Of a DNA stretch of 64,000 nt, positions 8,836 through 17,276 are shown in pieces (within the stretch, counting starts at the first letter, position 1; the number at the start of each line of letters is the position of its first letter). The DNA comes from an uncultured Burkholderiales bacterium. GTDB lineage: Bacteria; Pseudomonadota; Gammaproteobacteria; Burkholderiales; Burkholderiaceae_C. Position numbers and translations under genes: made by a program. The stretch is taken from the NCBI GenBank assembly GCA_903822825.1, contig CAIJQQ010000013.1:1-64000 (forward strand). The letters are read 5' to 3'. Below the pieces are notes generated by a model. The model ran no database searches and was not told where the DNA came from. It saw only the letters and a list, made by a program, of their open reading frames with translations.

Positions 8836-9456
8836 TCAGCCCAGGCCTTTTTCAAGCATGCCGATCACCTCTTCGGCAAACGCGGCGTAGCTCATCGGGC
8901 CGCCCGGGCGCAGCCAGGTGAAGGTCCAGTTGATCATGCCCAAGAGCATCATGGTCTGAGCCGTTTGATTGGAAGCGTTCAGTCGCTCGGGGTAGGCGCG
9001 CTTGAGAAAGCGCGTCATGGCCGCCACGATGTCGCGCTGTCGGTTGAGGATGAGTTCGCGCTGCGAATTGCCCAAGGACTCGTCGGGCTCGGTACTCAAG
9101 AATTGAGTATCGTTGAGCAAGGCCGAGTGGCGGGTGGCCGAGGTTTCGTATTCGTGCAAAAAGGCCCGCACCAGCTCGTGCAGCGCCGCGCGCTCGTCCA
9201 GGTTCTGGCGCTGGGCTTTGGCCTCGGTCTGGGCAATGAGTGCCAGCAGGCGCTGGGTGTGCCGGTCAAGCAAGTCAAACAGGATCGCGTCCTTGCTCTC
9301 GTAGTAGTGGTACAGGCGGGCTTTGGAAGTGCCGCAGGCATTGGCGATCTCGTTCATGCTCGCCGCAGGGTAGCTGTGGTCGGCAAAGCATTGCGCCGCG
9401 ATGTCGAGGATCGCGTCGCGCTTGATGTCGTGGGTTGCTGATTTGGGTCGGGCCAT
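8836..9456 (-). CDS. TetR/AcrR family transcriptional regulator
   Basis: A 206-residue repressor-type protein. The N-terminal 60 residues carry the TetR helix-turn-helix, ending in the characteristic GTSKARLYHYYESKDAIL. The C-terminal helical domain would bind an effector and dimerise. The style of the domain (HYYESKDAILFDLL and WTFTWLRPGGPMSYAAFAEE) resembles betaproteobacterial TetR regulators of aromatic or fatty acyl-CoA catabolism. One could therefore ask whether it acts on the TetR-type palindrome ahead of paaA 36 kb away; this is only an inference. It is 171 bp upstream of the MBL gene with a REP pair between. Confidence 0.9.
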   Translation of the reverse strand: MARPKSATHDIKRDAILDIAAQCFADHSYPAASMNEIANACGTSKARLYHYYESKDAILFDLLDRHTQRLLALIAQTEAKAQRQNLDERAALHELVRAFLHEYETSATRHSALLNDTQFLSTEPDESLGNSQRELILNRQRDIVAAMTRFLKRAYPERLNASNQTAQTMMLLGMINWTFTWLRPGGPMSYAAFAEEVIGMLEKGLG

Positions 9457-9474
9457 GGTGTTAATGCCTCACCT

Positions 9475-10059
9475 TCAAACCGGCCAGACGACGCCGTTGT
9501 CGTTCAGGATGGCGGCCAGTGGCTCGTCGTGTGGCTCGGGCTCGAAGTCGTCCACATAGCCATGGGTGTAACCCAAACCCACTGTGAAAGGCTTGGGCAA
9601 GAGTGCGGCCAGGGTGCGGTCATAGAACCCACCACCGTAGCCCAAACGGTAGCCCCCAGCGCTGTAGCCCACGCAGGGCACAAAGAGCAGCGTAGGCACA
9701 ATGATTTCGGTGTCTTTGGGTTTGGGGATGCCGTAGGCGTCTTCTTCCATCGGGCAACCGGGGTACCAGGCGTGGAAGGTGAGCGTCTTGGTTTCCTTGT
9801 TGACCACGGGCAGGCCAATGCGGCGGGGTTGGGGCTCGTCCAGCAGCTCGCCGTCTTCCTTCCAGCGGTGCAAGGCGGGCAAGGGGTCGAACTCCCCTTT
9901 GATGGGCCAGTAAGCGCCGATGACAACATCGGGGCGATCGAACAGCCAGATGCGCATCATGCGCTGCAGCGCCTCGGCCCGCGCCAAGCGGTCCGGCAGG
10001 TTCAATCTTTCTTCGATCAAGGCCTTTCGCAAGGCTTTTTTCGCTTCTGCTTTGTCCAT
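9475..10059 (-). CDS. fau: 5-formyltetrahydrofolate cyclo-ligase
   Basis: The enzyme converts 5-formyl-THF to 5,10-methenyl-THF with ATP. The 194-residue protein has the family's typical length and its main signature LGYGGGFYDR at 139-148, which forms the ATP/folate-binding loop. The N-terminus (KKALRKALIEERLNL) fits the conserved basic helix. Its start codon is only 8 bp from the start of the divergent lytic transglycosylase gene, so each gene's promoter must lie in the other's coding region or further away. No 6S RNA gene is seen beside it, unlike in E. coli. Confidence 0.95.
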   Translation of the reverse strand: MDKAEAKKALRKALIEERLNLPDRLARAEALQRMMRIWLFDRPDVVIGAYWPIKGEFDPLPALHRWKEDGELLDEPQPRRIGLPVVNKETKTLTFHAWYPGCPMEEDAYGIPKPKDTEIIVPTLLFVPCVGYSAGGYRLGYGGGFYDRTLAALLPKPFTVGLGYTHGYVDDFEPEPHDEPLAAILNDNGVVWPV

Positions 10060-10067
10060 AATCCGTT

Positions 10068-12056
10068 ATGCCTTTTTTTAAGCCACTGCCTTCGATTCTG
10101 ACACTGCTGGGTGTCTTGTCTGCTGCCTGCCTTTTTGTGCCCGCTGCGCAGGCCCAAAACCGGGGGGACGACAGCTTGCTGGAAATGCACCAGGCCTTCC
10201 GCAAAAACGACCGCACCCGCCTGACGGCGCTGCTGCCCCAAGTGCAAGGCCACACGCTCGAACCCCTGGCAGCCTACTGGGAACTGCGGGTGCGGCTGGA
10301 CACGGCCTCAGAAGCCGACATCGAACGGTTCCTCACCAAATACGCCGGCAGCTACTACGAAGACCGGCTGCGCAACGACTGGCTGCAGCAACTGGGCAAG
10401 CGGCGCGACTGGCCCATGGTGGCTGCCCAGCACCGCAGCTACCGCATGAAGGACGACAAGGAAGTCAGCTGCTACGCCCTGGCGGCCGAGGCCATCTTGA
10501 GCAAAGCCGATGTGGCGGCCGAGGCCAAACGGCTGTGGTACGCACAAAAAGACGCAGACGACGGCTGCACCTATCTGGCCGACCACCTGCATTCTGGCCG
10601 CAAGATCAATGGCCTTGACCTGTGGCGCAAGGCGCGCATTGCCATGGATGCCAACAAGCCCAAGGCGGCCAAAGATGCGGTGGACATCGAAGCGCCCCGC
10701 CTGTCTGAGCAGGTCAGCCTGATCTTCAACGACCCGGCCAAATACCTGGATCGGCACATCCTGGCCATCACCAAGAACCGCAAGGAGCTGGCAGTGCTGG
10801 CGCTGGTCCGGCTCGCAGCATCTGACCCGGACAAGGCCGCCAAAGAGCTCGACAAGCGCTGGGGCCTGATGCTCACCCCTGAAGAACGGCACTGGACCTG
10901 GGCCGTGATTGGCAAACAAGCGGCGCAAAAGCTGCAAGACAACGCCAGCGCTTATTTCGCCAAAGTCCAAAAGGACAGCGATTTGAACGATGACCTGTTG
11001 ATCTGGAAAGTCCGCGCCGCCTTGCGCCAGGGGCAATGGAAGCAGGTCCTCACCGCCACCGAGGCCCTGAGCACAGACAACCGGACTGACCCGGCCTGGG
11101 TCTACTGGCGCGCCCGCGCCCTGGCAGCCACCGCCACGGGTGACGTGCAAAAGCAAGAAGCCCAACATCTGCTGCGCAGCATCGCCAGCGTGAAAGGCTT
11201 TTACGAGCAGCTGGCGCTCGAAGAGCTGGGCCAGACCATCACGGTGCCTGAGCGCCCAAGCCCATTGACCCCTCTCGAAAAAGGCCAGGCCTTCGCCAAC
11301 CCCGGCTTGCAGCGGGCCTTGTATGCCATTCAGCTGGGTTTGCGCCCAGAAGGCAACCGCGAGTGGAACTACAGCACCAACCTGCACACACCGGGCGGCA
11401 TGAATGACCGCGATCTGCTGGCCGCGGCCGACCTGGCTTGCCAGCGCCAGGTGTGGGACCGCTGCATCAACACCAGCGACCGCACCAAGGTGGCGATCGA
11501 TCTGGAACAGCGCTATCCCATGCCCCTGCGCGAGATCGTGTTGCGCCGCTCACAGGGCATCGGCTTGGACCCGGCCTTTGTGTATGGCCTGATCCGACAG
11601 GAAAGCCGCTTCATCATGGATGCGCGTTCGACCGTGGGCGCCTCGGGCCTGATGCAGGTCATGCCCGCCACCGCCAAATGGACGGCCAAAAAGATCGGCC
11701 TGACGAATTTCACGCCCGAGCAGATCACCGACAAGGAAGTCAATGTGGCCATTGGCACGGGCTACCTCAAGCTGGTGCTGGACGACTTTGCAGGCTCCAT
11801 GCCCATGGCCGCTGCGGCCTACAACGCGGGGCCCGGCCGCCCGCGCAATTGGCGCAACGGCCCCGTGCTTGAGGCAGCCATCTGGGCCGAGAACATCCCG
11901 TTCCAGGAAACGCGTGATTACGTGAAAAAGGTGCTGTCCAACACCACCAATTACGCCGCCATCATCACCGGCAAACCGCAGTCACTCAAAGCGCGTTTGG
12001 GCAACGTAGGGCCGCGCACGTCCAGCGCGCCAGAGGCCAACGCCGATCTGCCCTGA
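10068..12056 (+). CDS. Soluble lytic murein transglycosylase (Slt70-like)
   Basis: A 662-residue periplasmic enzyme that cleaves peptidoglycan glycan strands to 1,6-anhydromuropeptides. An N-terminal signal peptide (to about AQA, residue 30) is followed by a long alpha-superhelical U-domain (about 40-450). The C-terminal SLT domain has the catalytic Glu512 in LIRQESRF, then GLMQVMPATAKW and AAYNAGPGRPRNW. Length and architecture match the Slt70 group. The stop TGA at 12054-12056 abuts the convergent stop of the next gene with no bases between (TGATCA). Its products feed anhydro-MurNAc recycling, for which anmK lies at 41.9 kb. Confidence 0.93.
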   Translation: MPFFKPLPSILTLLGVLSAACLFVPAAQAQNRGDDSLLEMHQAFRKNDRTRLTALLPQVQGHTLEPLAAYWELRVRLDTASEADIERFLTKYAGSYYEDRLRNDWLQQLGKRRDWPMVAAQHRSYRMKDDKEVSCYALAAEAILSKADVAAEAKRLWYAQKDADDGCTYLADHLHSGRKINGLDLWRKARIAMDANKPKAAKDAVDIEAPRLSEQVSLIFNDPAKYLDRHILAITKNRKELAVLALVRLAASDPDKAAKELDKRWGLMLTPEERHWTWAVIGKQAAQKLQDNASAYFAKVQKDSDLNDDLLIWKVRAALRQGQWKQVLTATEALSTDNRTDPAWVYWRARALAATATGDVQKQEAQHLLRSIASVKGFYEQLALEELGQTITVPERPSPLTPLEKGQAFANPGLQRALYAIQLGLRPEGNREWNYSTNLHTPGGMNDRDLLAAADLACQRQVWDRCINTSDRTKVAIDLEQRYPMPLREIVLRRSQGIGLDPAFVYGLIRQESRFIMDARSTVGASGLMQVMPATAKWTAKKIGLTNFTPEQITDKEVNVAIGTGYLKLVLDDFAGSMPMAAAAYNAGPGRPRNWRNGPVLEAAIWAENIPFQETRDYVKKVLSNTTNYAAIITGKPQSLKARLGNVGPRTSSAPEANADLP

Positions 12057-12350
12057 TCAAGCCGGGCCCAGCAATTCGTCCAGGTTCTGGCGGATCTTTT
12101 GCTCGATCTTTTCGGCATAAGCCCCGAGCAAAAAACCCAGCTTGAGTTGCAGATCAAAGCGGTGTTCATTCACCGTGAGCAGGCCGCTCACACCACTGCG
12201 CGAAAAGCGCATGCGGTCCTCGGTTTCGCCGGGTTCAAACTCGCAGGCCATGCCCCAGTCTTGTTCGGCCTGCTCGCGCCAGCGCTCGGCCACCAGGCGA
12301 GCGCCGTCCAGACCCAGAGTGTGTTCACGTTCGATGTTCAAGTCAGGCAT
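12057..12350 (-). CDS. Polyhydroxyalkanoic acid system family protein
   Basis: A 97-residue small protein beginning MPDLNIEREHTLGLDGAR, which matches the polyhydroxyalkanoate granule-region/PHA-system family: a small alpha/beta protein found near PHA or cell-envelope genes, function unsettled. The frame extends upstream to 12410, but the ATG at 12350 starts at the family-typical N-terminus. It overlaps the end of the upstream molybdopterin oxidoreductase gene by 8 bp, so the two are likely one transcript. It converges on slt with zero spacing. Confidence 0.8.
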   Translation of the reverse strand: MPDLNIEREHTLGLDGARLVAERWREQAEQDWGMACEFEPGETEDRMRFSRSGVSGLLTVNEHRFDLQLKLGFLLGAYAEKIEQKIRQNLDELLGPA

Positions 12351-14403
12351 GGGCTTCATCTTTCTGCAGCAGAGCCACATCGACCAAGCAGTCGTAAAAC
12401 ACAGGCGCACGACCCAGATCGGTCAGGTGTTGGCTGGTCAACTCGTTGACGTTGGTGCCGTTCAAGCCCAGCTTGCGCCACCAGATGCCCAGGCCGTGGA
12501 CCACGCCGAGACGCGCCCGCTGGTTCAGCCTGGCCTTGCAGTGGTAAGCGCCCCGGTCGTTGAACACGCGCACCACCGCGCCGTCGGCAATGCCGCGCGC
12601 AGCGGCGTCTTGCGGGTGCATTTCCAGCACAGGCTCGGCCTCGATGTCGCGCAGGCTTTGCACGTTGACAAAGCTGGAATTGAGGAAGTTGCGCGCAGGC
12701 GGCGAGATCATGGCCAGCGGGTAGCGGCCACCGGGCGCGGCCAACTCGTAATTGGGCAAATGGTCGGGCAGGCCATCCAGGCCCTGGTCGGCCAGGCGTT
12801 GGCTGAAAAACTCGCACTTGCCCGAAGGTGACGGAAAGCCGCCTTGCGCGAACGGTGCTTCGGGCACCGGCAAAGAAGCAAAACCGTTCTGCAACAACGC
12901 CTCAAAGTCTTTTTCATCGCCGATGGCGCTGCGGCACAGGCTTTCGTCGCTCTCGGCAAAACACGGGTCGTCAAACCCCATGCGTTGGGCCAGCGCCCGA
13001 AAGATGTCGGTGTTGGTGCGCGCCTGTCCCACGGGCGCAATCGCCGGACGGTTGAGCAGCACATCGGTGTGGCCGTAACTGGTATGGATGTCCCAGTGCT
13101 CGAGCTGCGTGGTGGCGGGCAGGATGTAGTCGGCCATGTCGGCCGTGTCGGTTTTGAAATGCTCCAACACCACGGTGAACAAGTCTTCGCGGGCAAAGCC
13201 CTGCACCACCTTGCCGGACTCCGGGGCGATGGCCACCGGGTTGCTGTTGTAAACGATCAAAGCTTCAATCTGCGGACCAAAAGCGGGGGATGCCGGGCGC
13301 AGCAAATCGTCGCCAATGGTGCTCATGTTGATGGTGCGTGGGCGCTTGTCGCCCAACAAGTCGGGCCGTTGCAATGCTGCGCGCCGCACCGGGAAATGCC
13401 CCGAACTGCTGAGCAAGATGCCCCCAGCCCGATGCCGCCAAGCGCCGGTGAGCGCCGGCAGGCAGGCAATCGCCCGCACCGCGTTGCCGCCACCGCGCAC
13501 GCGCTGCATGCCGTAGTTCAGGCGGATGGCGGCGGGCTGGGTGGTGCCCCAGTCGCGGGCCAGTTGGCGAATTTGTTCAACCGGCACGCCGCAGACCTCG
13601 GCCGCACGTTCTGGCGTCCATTGCAGAGCACGCGCTTTCAAAGCGTCCCAACCCAAGGTGTAGCGGTCGATGTAATCTGGGTCGAGCCAGCCATGCACGA
13701 TCAGCTCGTGCATGAGGGCCAGCGCCAGCGCGGCGTCGGTGCCGGGGCGAAGCGCAATGTGTTCGTGGCATTTTTCGGCCGTTTCGCTGCGACGCGGGTC
13801 AATGCACACCAGCTTCGCGCCATGGCGCTTGGCCTCTTGCGCGAGGCGCCAAAAGTGCAAGTTGCTGCCAATCGAGTTGCTGCCCCAAATCACGATGAGC
13901 TTGGATTCGGCAAAAAACTCGACCTTCATGCCCACCTTGTTGCCCAAGGTCTGGGTCAGTGCTTCGGCACCCGCCGAAGCGCAGATGGTGCGGTCCAAGA
14001 GCGACGCGCCCAGCTGGTGAAAAAACCGCGCCGCGATCGACTCGCTTTGCACCAAGCCCATGGTGCCCGCGTAGCTGTAGGGCAGGATGGCCTGGGGGTC
14101 GCGTGCGGCAATGGCATTGAGGCGCACTGCGATGTCGTCCAGCGCTTCGCCCCAAGTCACCGGTTCAAATTGGCCAGCGCCTTTGGGGCCAACGCGTCTG
14201 AGGGGTTGCAGCAAGCGTTCGGGGTGGTAAGTGCGCTCGGTGTAGCGCGAGACCTTGGTGCAAAGCACACCATCGGTCTGCGCGTGCGCCGGGTTGCCCT
14301 GCACTTTGGTGGCTCGGCCGTTTTCAACGGTCGTGAGCAAAGCGCAGGTGTCGGGGCAATCGTGCGGGCAGGCGCCTCGCACCACTTGGATGGCATCGGT
14401 CAT
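12343..14403 (-). CDS. Molybdopterin-dependent oxidoreductase with N-terminal 4Fe-4S site
   Basis: A 686-residue member of the DMSO-reductase superfamily (bis-MGD cofactor), electron-acceptor partner and substrate unknown. The N-terminal cluster motif is visible as Cys12-x3-Cys16-x3-Cys20-x27-Cys48. Central segments such as VIWGSNSIGSNLHFW and DYILPATTQLEHWD and the C-terminal cofactor-binding domain (about 570-686) are typical. The open frame continues to 14526 through a REP element, but the ATG at 14403 begins at the conserved start (MTDAIQVVRGACPHDCPDTC). No twin-arginine signal is present, so it is probably cytoplasmic. Confidence 0.92.
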   Translation of the reverse strand: MTDAIQVVRGACPHDCPDTCALLTTVENGRATKVQGNPAHAQTDGVLCTKVSRYTERTYHPERLLQPLRRVGPKGAGQFEPVTWGEALDDIAVRLNAIAARDPQAILPYSYAGTMGLVQSESIAARFFHQLGASLLDRTICASAGAEALTQTLGNKVGMKVEFFAESKLIVIWGSNSIGSNLHFWRLAQEAKRHGAKLVCIDPRRSETAEKCHEHIALRPGTDAALALALMHELIVHGWLDPDYIDRYTLGWDALKARALQWTPERAAEVCGVPVEQIRQLARDWGTTQPAAIRLNYGMQRVRGGGNAVRAIACLPALTGAWRHRAGGILLSSSGHFPVRRAALQRPDLLGDKRPRTINMSTIGDDLLRPASPAFGPQIEALIVYNSNPVAIAPESGKVVQGFAREDLFTVVLEHFKTDTADMADYILPATTQLEHWDIHTSYGHTDVLLNRPAIAPVGQARTNTDIFRALAQRMGFDDPCFAESDESLCRSAIGDEKDFEALLQNGFASLPVPEAPFAQGGFPSPSGKCEFFSQRLADQGLDGLPDHLPNYELAAPGGRYPLAMISPPARNFLNSSFVNVQSLRDIEAEPVLEMHPQDAAARGIADGAVVRVFNDRGAYHCKARLNQRARLGVVHGLGIWWRKLGLNGTNVNELTSQHLTDLGRAPVFYDCLVDVALLQKDEAHA

Positions 14404-14431
14404 GCCGTGAATTGTGGCGCATCTCTTGCCT

Positions 14432-14506
14432 TGTAGGAGCCCCGCACTCAGGGCGATGGCATGCGGTCTGGGGGCGCACCATCGCGGCGGGGGCGCCGCT
14501 CCTACA
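14432..14506. repeat. REP-like inverted pair, locus B
   Basis: The left unit, TGTAGGAGCCCCGCACTCAG followed by GGCGATGG, is of the CCCCG stem type. The right unit is the reverse complement of TGTAGGAGCGGCGCCCCCGC followed by CGCGATGG. They lie head-outward between the CapA gene and the molybdopterin oxidoreductase start. Confidence 0.92.
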
Positions 14507-14532
14507 AACCCTCCCCCACAGGACACAAACCC

Positions 14533-15528
14533 TCAGCGCCGCTGACCGGCCAGGCAATTGCCGATTTGCGCGTCACCGCGTTGCCAGCAGGGGCTGGCGG
14601 TGGCCGGGTCGCGTTTGGGGATGCCTTTCATGTCGATGCGCGCCACATGGGTGTCCAAAGCACGCACGCCTTGTTTGTCCAGCTCAAGTCGCAACACCCA
14701 GCCTTGGCGCTGGTATTCGTTGTCGGTTTCTTTCATGACGAAATTGCCGACGCTGTAGACGATGGGTTTGCCTTGGTGGTGCTCGATGCCTTGCGTCACG
14801 TGCGGGTGGCCACCGATCACGGCGTCGGCACCGGCCTCGATCATCTTGCGCGCCAACTGGCGTTGGCGGGCATTGGCCACGTGTTCGTTTTCCCAACCCC
14901 AATGCATGAAGGGGATCACCAGGTCGGCCCGGTGCACCTGACGTGCACGGCGGATGTCGTCCACCACCTGCTCGTCCTCACTCCATGCCACGCCGGGCGC
15001 ATCGTGTCCCGCCTCGAAGCTGCGTGGCAGAAATTCGTTGTAACTCAGGATGGCGATGCGCAGGCCGCGCCGCTCCACCATCCAGGGCGTGTGGGCTTGG
15101 CTCAGGTTCATGCCACCGCCCGCCTGCGCCAGCCCGGCCTTTTGCAAGTGCCCCAGCATTTCGGCAAAGGCTTCGCGGCCAAAGTCGCCCGAATGGTTGT
15201 TGGCCAAGGTCACGCCGTCCAGGTGTTTTTTCAGCACGGGCAAGACCCTCGGGTGAGCGCGGAAGGTGTAGATCTTGCGCCCGGCCGAGCCGCCGGTGGC
15301 GACCACGCATTCCAGATTGGCCAAGCGCACATCGGCCTGGGCAAAAAGCGATGCAAAGTCGGCCAGCGGGTCACCGCCCTGTGCGATCAAAGCGCCCGCA
15401 TCGTCGTCGAGCGTGGTGTCTCCGGCAAACACCAAAGTCACAGTTTCGGGTGCTGCCGGGGTCTGGGCCGAGGCTGCGAGCGTCAAAGCCACCATTCCCA
15501 AAGCCAACCATCGCCAAAGGTGGGTCAT
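14533..15528 (-). CDS. CapA family protein (exported metallophosphatase-like)
   Basis: A 331-residue protein with a signal peptide (MTHLWRWLALGMVALTLAAS), then a CapA/PgsA-type calcineurin-like domain. Motifs are VFAGDTTLDDDAG, LANLECVV, TLANNHSGDFG, a GGHPHVTQ histidine site and YSVGNFV. Family members act in poly-gamma-glutamate capsule synthesis or related envelope functions; no other capsule genes accompany it here. The frame is open to 16035, but the ATG at 15528 overlaps the preceding gene's stop by four bases (ATGA). A second CapA paralogue lies at 32891. Confidence 0.88.
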   Translation of the reverse strand: MTHLWRWLALGMVALTLAASAQTPAAPETVTLVFAGDTTLDDDAGALIAQGGDPLADFASLFAQADVRLANLECVVATGGSAGRKIYTFRAHPRVLPVLKKHLDGVTLANNHSGDFGREAFAEMLGHLQKAGLAQAGGGMNLSQAHTPWMVERRGLRIAILSYNEFLPRSFEAGHDAPGVAWSEDEQVVDDIRRARQVHRADLVIPFMHWGWENEHVANARQRQLARKMIEAGADAVIGGHPHVTQGIEHHQGKPIVYSVGNFVMKETDNEYQRQGWVLRLELDKQGVRALDTHVARIDMKGIPKRDPATASPCWQRGDAQIGNCLAGQRR

Positions 15529-15953
15529 GGCCTGCCCTCCTGCAAGCTGCAGCTGTACATCAGTTCGCGCTCCAGTGGCCCGGCGTACAAGACTTGCTGG
15601 CCGGTGAGCGGCTGAGTGCCAGCGGGGAAAGGCGGCAGGAACTTGGCCTGGTGGATGGGCAAAGCCTGCACGCCTTCCACCAGGTAGACGTAAATCAGCA
15701 CCCGGTCCACCCGCTGCGGCGTGCCCACCAAGATGGGTTTGAAACGAAAACGCCCGCCAATGTCCACCCAAGGCACGGGGTAAGGGTCTGCCGTCGGCGC
15801 AGCCACCACCGAGTGGGTCGTGCCAGCGTAGGTCACCTGGCACTGCAGCTGCGCTGCCGGGGCCGCGCTGGCCATGCCAGACCAGGCCAGCCAACTGGCC
15901 CCCAAGGCAAGCCAGGGCGCTGTGAAACGGGGTCGTCCTGTCATGGCAACCAT
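15525..15953 (-). CDS. Small exported protein of unknown function
   Basis: A 142-residue protein with an N-terminal signal peptide (cleavage probably after MASA, near residue 30) and two cysteines in the mature part. I do not recognise the family. The mature region is beta-rich, with repeated Pro/Val/Tyr patterns (VDIGGRFRFKPILVG, VLIYVYLVEGVQAL). Its stop overlaps the CapA start by four bases, so the two are coupled and probably act together in the periplasm. Met1 and Met4 (15944) are both possible starts. Confidence 0.7.
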   Translation of the reverse strand: MVAMTGRPRFTAPWLALGASWLAWSGMASAAPAAQLQCQVTYAGTTHSVVAAPTADPYPVPWVDIGGRFRFKPILVGTPQRVDRVLIYVYLVEGVQALPIHQAKFLPPFPAGTQPLTGQQVLYAGPLERELMYSCSLQEGRP

Positions 15954-16051
15954 TGTGCATACCCTCGCCTCCGCACAAACCCTGATGCCCGTTGTCCCAT
16001 AAGTTCAGCGGGGAGATGGCAAGAATGCGCCGCAAAGGCTAGACTGAGCAC

Positions 16052-17263
16052 ATGAAAATCCTCGACTCCATCCTCACAGACGCGGCCAGCATTGCGGCCA
16101 TTCGCAAAGATATCCACGCCCACCCCGAGCTGTGCTTCCAAGAAGTGCGCACGGCCGATGTGGTGGCCCAGCAACTGACCGACTGGGGCATCCCCATTCA
16201 CCGCGGCATGGGCACCACCGGGGTGGTCGGCATCGTGCACGGGCGTGATGGCGGTGCTTGCGGGCGAGGCATTGGCCTGCGCGCTGACATCGACGCATTG
16301 CCCATGCAAGAGTTCAACACCTTCGCGCACGCCAGCAGCTACCCTGGCAAGATGCACGCCTGCGGGCACGACGGCCACACGGCCATGCTGCTGGCTGCGG
16401 CCAAGCACTTTGCCAAGCACCGCGACTTTGACGGCACGGTGTATTTGATCTTCCAACCCGCCGAAGAAGGCGGGGGCGGCGCCCGCGAGATGATCAAGGA
16501 CGGTCTGTTCGAGAAGTTCCCCATGCAAGCCGTGTTCGGCATGCACAACTGGCCAGGCGCACCCGTGGGCACCTTTGCCGTGAGCGCAGGCCCGGTGATG
16601 GCATCCAGCAACGAGTTCAAGATCACCATCCGTGGCAAAGGCAGCCACGCTGCGCTGCCGCACAACGGCATCGACCCGGTGCCGATCGCTTGCCAGATGG
16701 TGCAAGGCTTTCAGACCATCATCACCCGCAACAAAAAGCCCGTGGACGCGGGCGTGATCTCGGTCACCATGATCCACGCGGGTGAAGCCACCAACGTGGT
16801 GCCCGACTCCTGCGAGTTGCAGGGCACGGTGCGCACCTTCAGCATCGAGGTGCTCGATTTGATCGAAAAGCGCATGAAGCAAGTGGCCGAGTCGATCTGC
16901 ACGGCGTTCGATGCGGCGTGTGAATTCGAGTTCGGCCGCAACTACCCACCCACCATCAACAGCCCGGCAGAAGCTGACTTTGCACGCCAGGTCATGGGCG
17001 GCATTGTGGGCGCCGAGCATGTGGTCGACCAAGAGCCCACCATGGGCGCAGAAGATTTCTCGTACATGCTGCAGGCCAAGCCCGGCGCGTATGTGTTCAT
17101 CAGCAACGGCGACGGCGCGCACCGCGAAATGGGTCATGGCGGTGGCCCTTGCACTTTGCACAACCCCAGCTACGACTTCAACGACGACCTGATCCCATTG
17201 GGCGGCACGTATTGGGTCGAGTTGGCCACGCAATGGCTGGCCAATCCGACACAAACCGCTTGA
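16052..17263 (+). CDS. M20 family amidohydrolase
   Basis: A 403-residue di-zinc amidohydrolase of the hippurate hydrolase / N-acyl-amino-acid deacylase type. Signature stretches are MHACGHDGHTAML (metal ligands His and Asp), QPAEEGGGGAREM (catalytic Glu and metal Glu), GMHNWPG, and the dimerisation domain with HAALPHNGIDP. It is cytoplasmic, with no signal peptide. A DUF2817/M14 gene follows 13 bp downstream and an NAD-binding protein after that, so the three look like one operon concerned with peptide or amide turnover; the natural substrate is unknown. Confidence 0.92.
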   Translation: MKILDSILTDAASIAAIRKDIHAHPELCFQEVRTADVVAQQLTDWGIPIHRGMGTTGVVGIVHGRDGGACGRGIGLRADIDALPMQEFNTFAHASSYPGKMHACGHDGHTAMLLAAAKHFAKHRDFDGTVYLIFQPAEEGGGGAREMIKDGLFEKFPMQAVFGMHNWPGAPVGTFAVSAGPVMASSNEFKITIRGKGSHAALPHNGIDPVPIACQMVQGFQTIITRNKKPVDAGVISVTMIHAGEATNVVPDSCELQGTVRTFSIEVLDLIEKRMKQVAESICTAFDAACEFEFGRNYPPTINSPAEADFARQVMGGIVGAEHVVDQEPTMGAEDFSYMLQAKPGAYVFISNGDGAHREMGHGGGPCTLHNPSYDFNDDLIPLGGTYWVELATQWLANPTQTA

Positions 17264-17276
17264 AAAGAAAACCCGC

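Noticed and set aside
12844-14436. 530-codon frame antisense to the molybdopterin oxidoreductase
   Set aside because: No recognisable domain; the opposite strand carries clear Fe-S and cofactor motifs.
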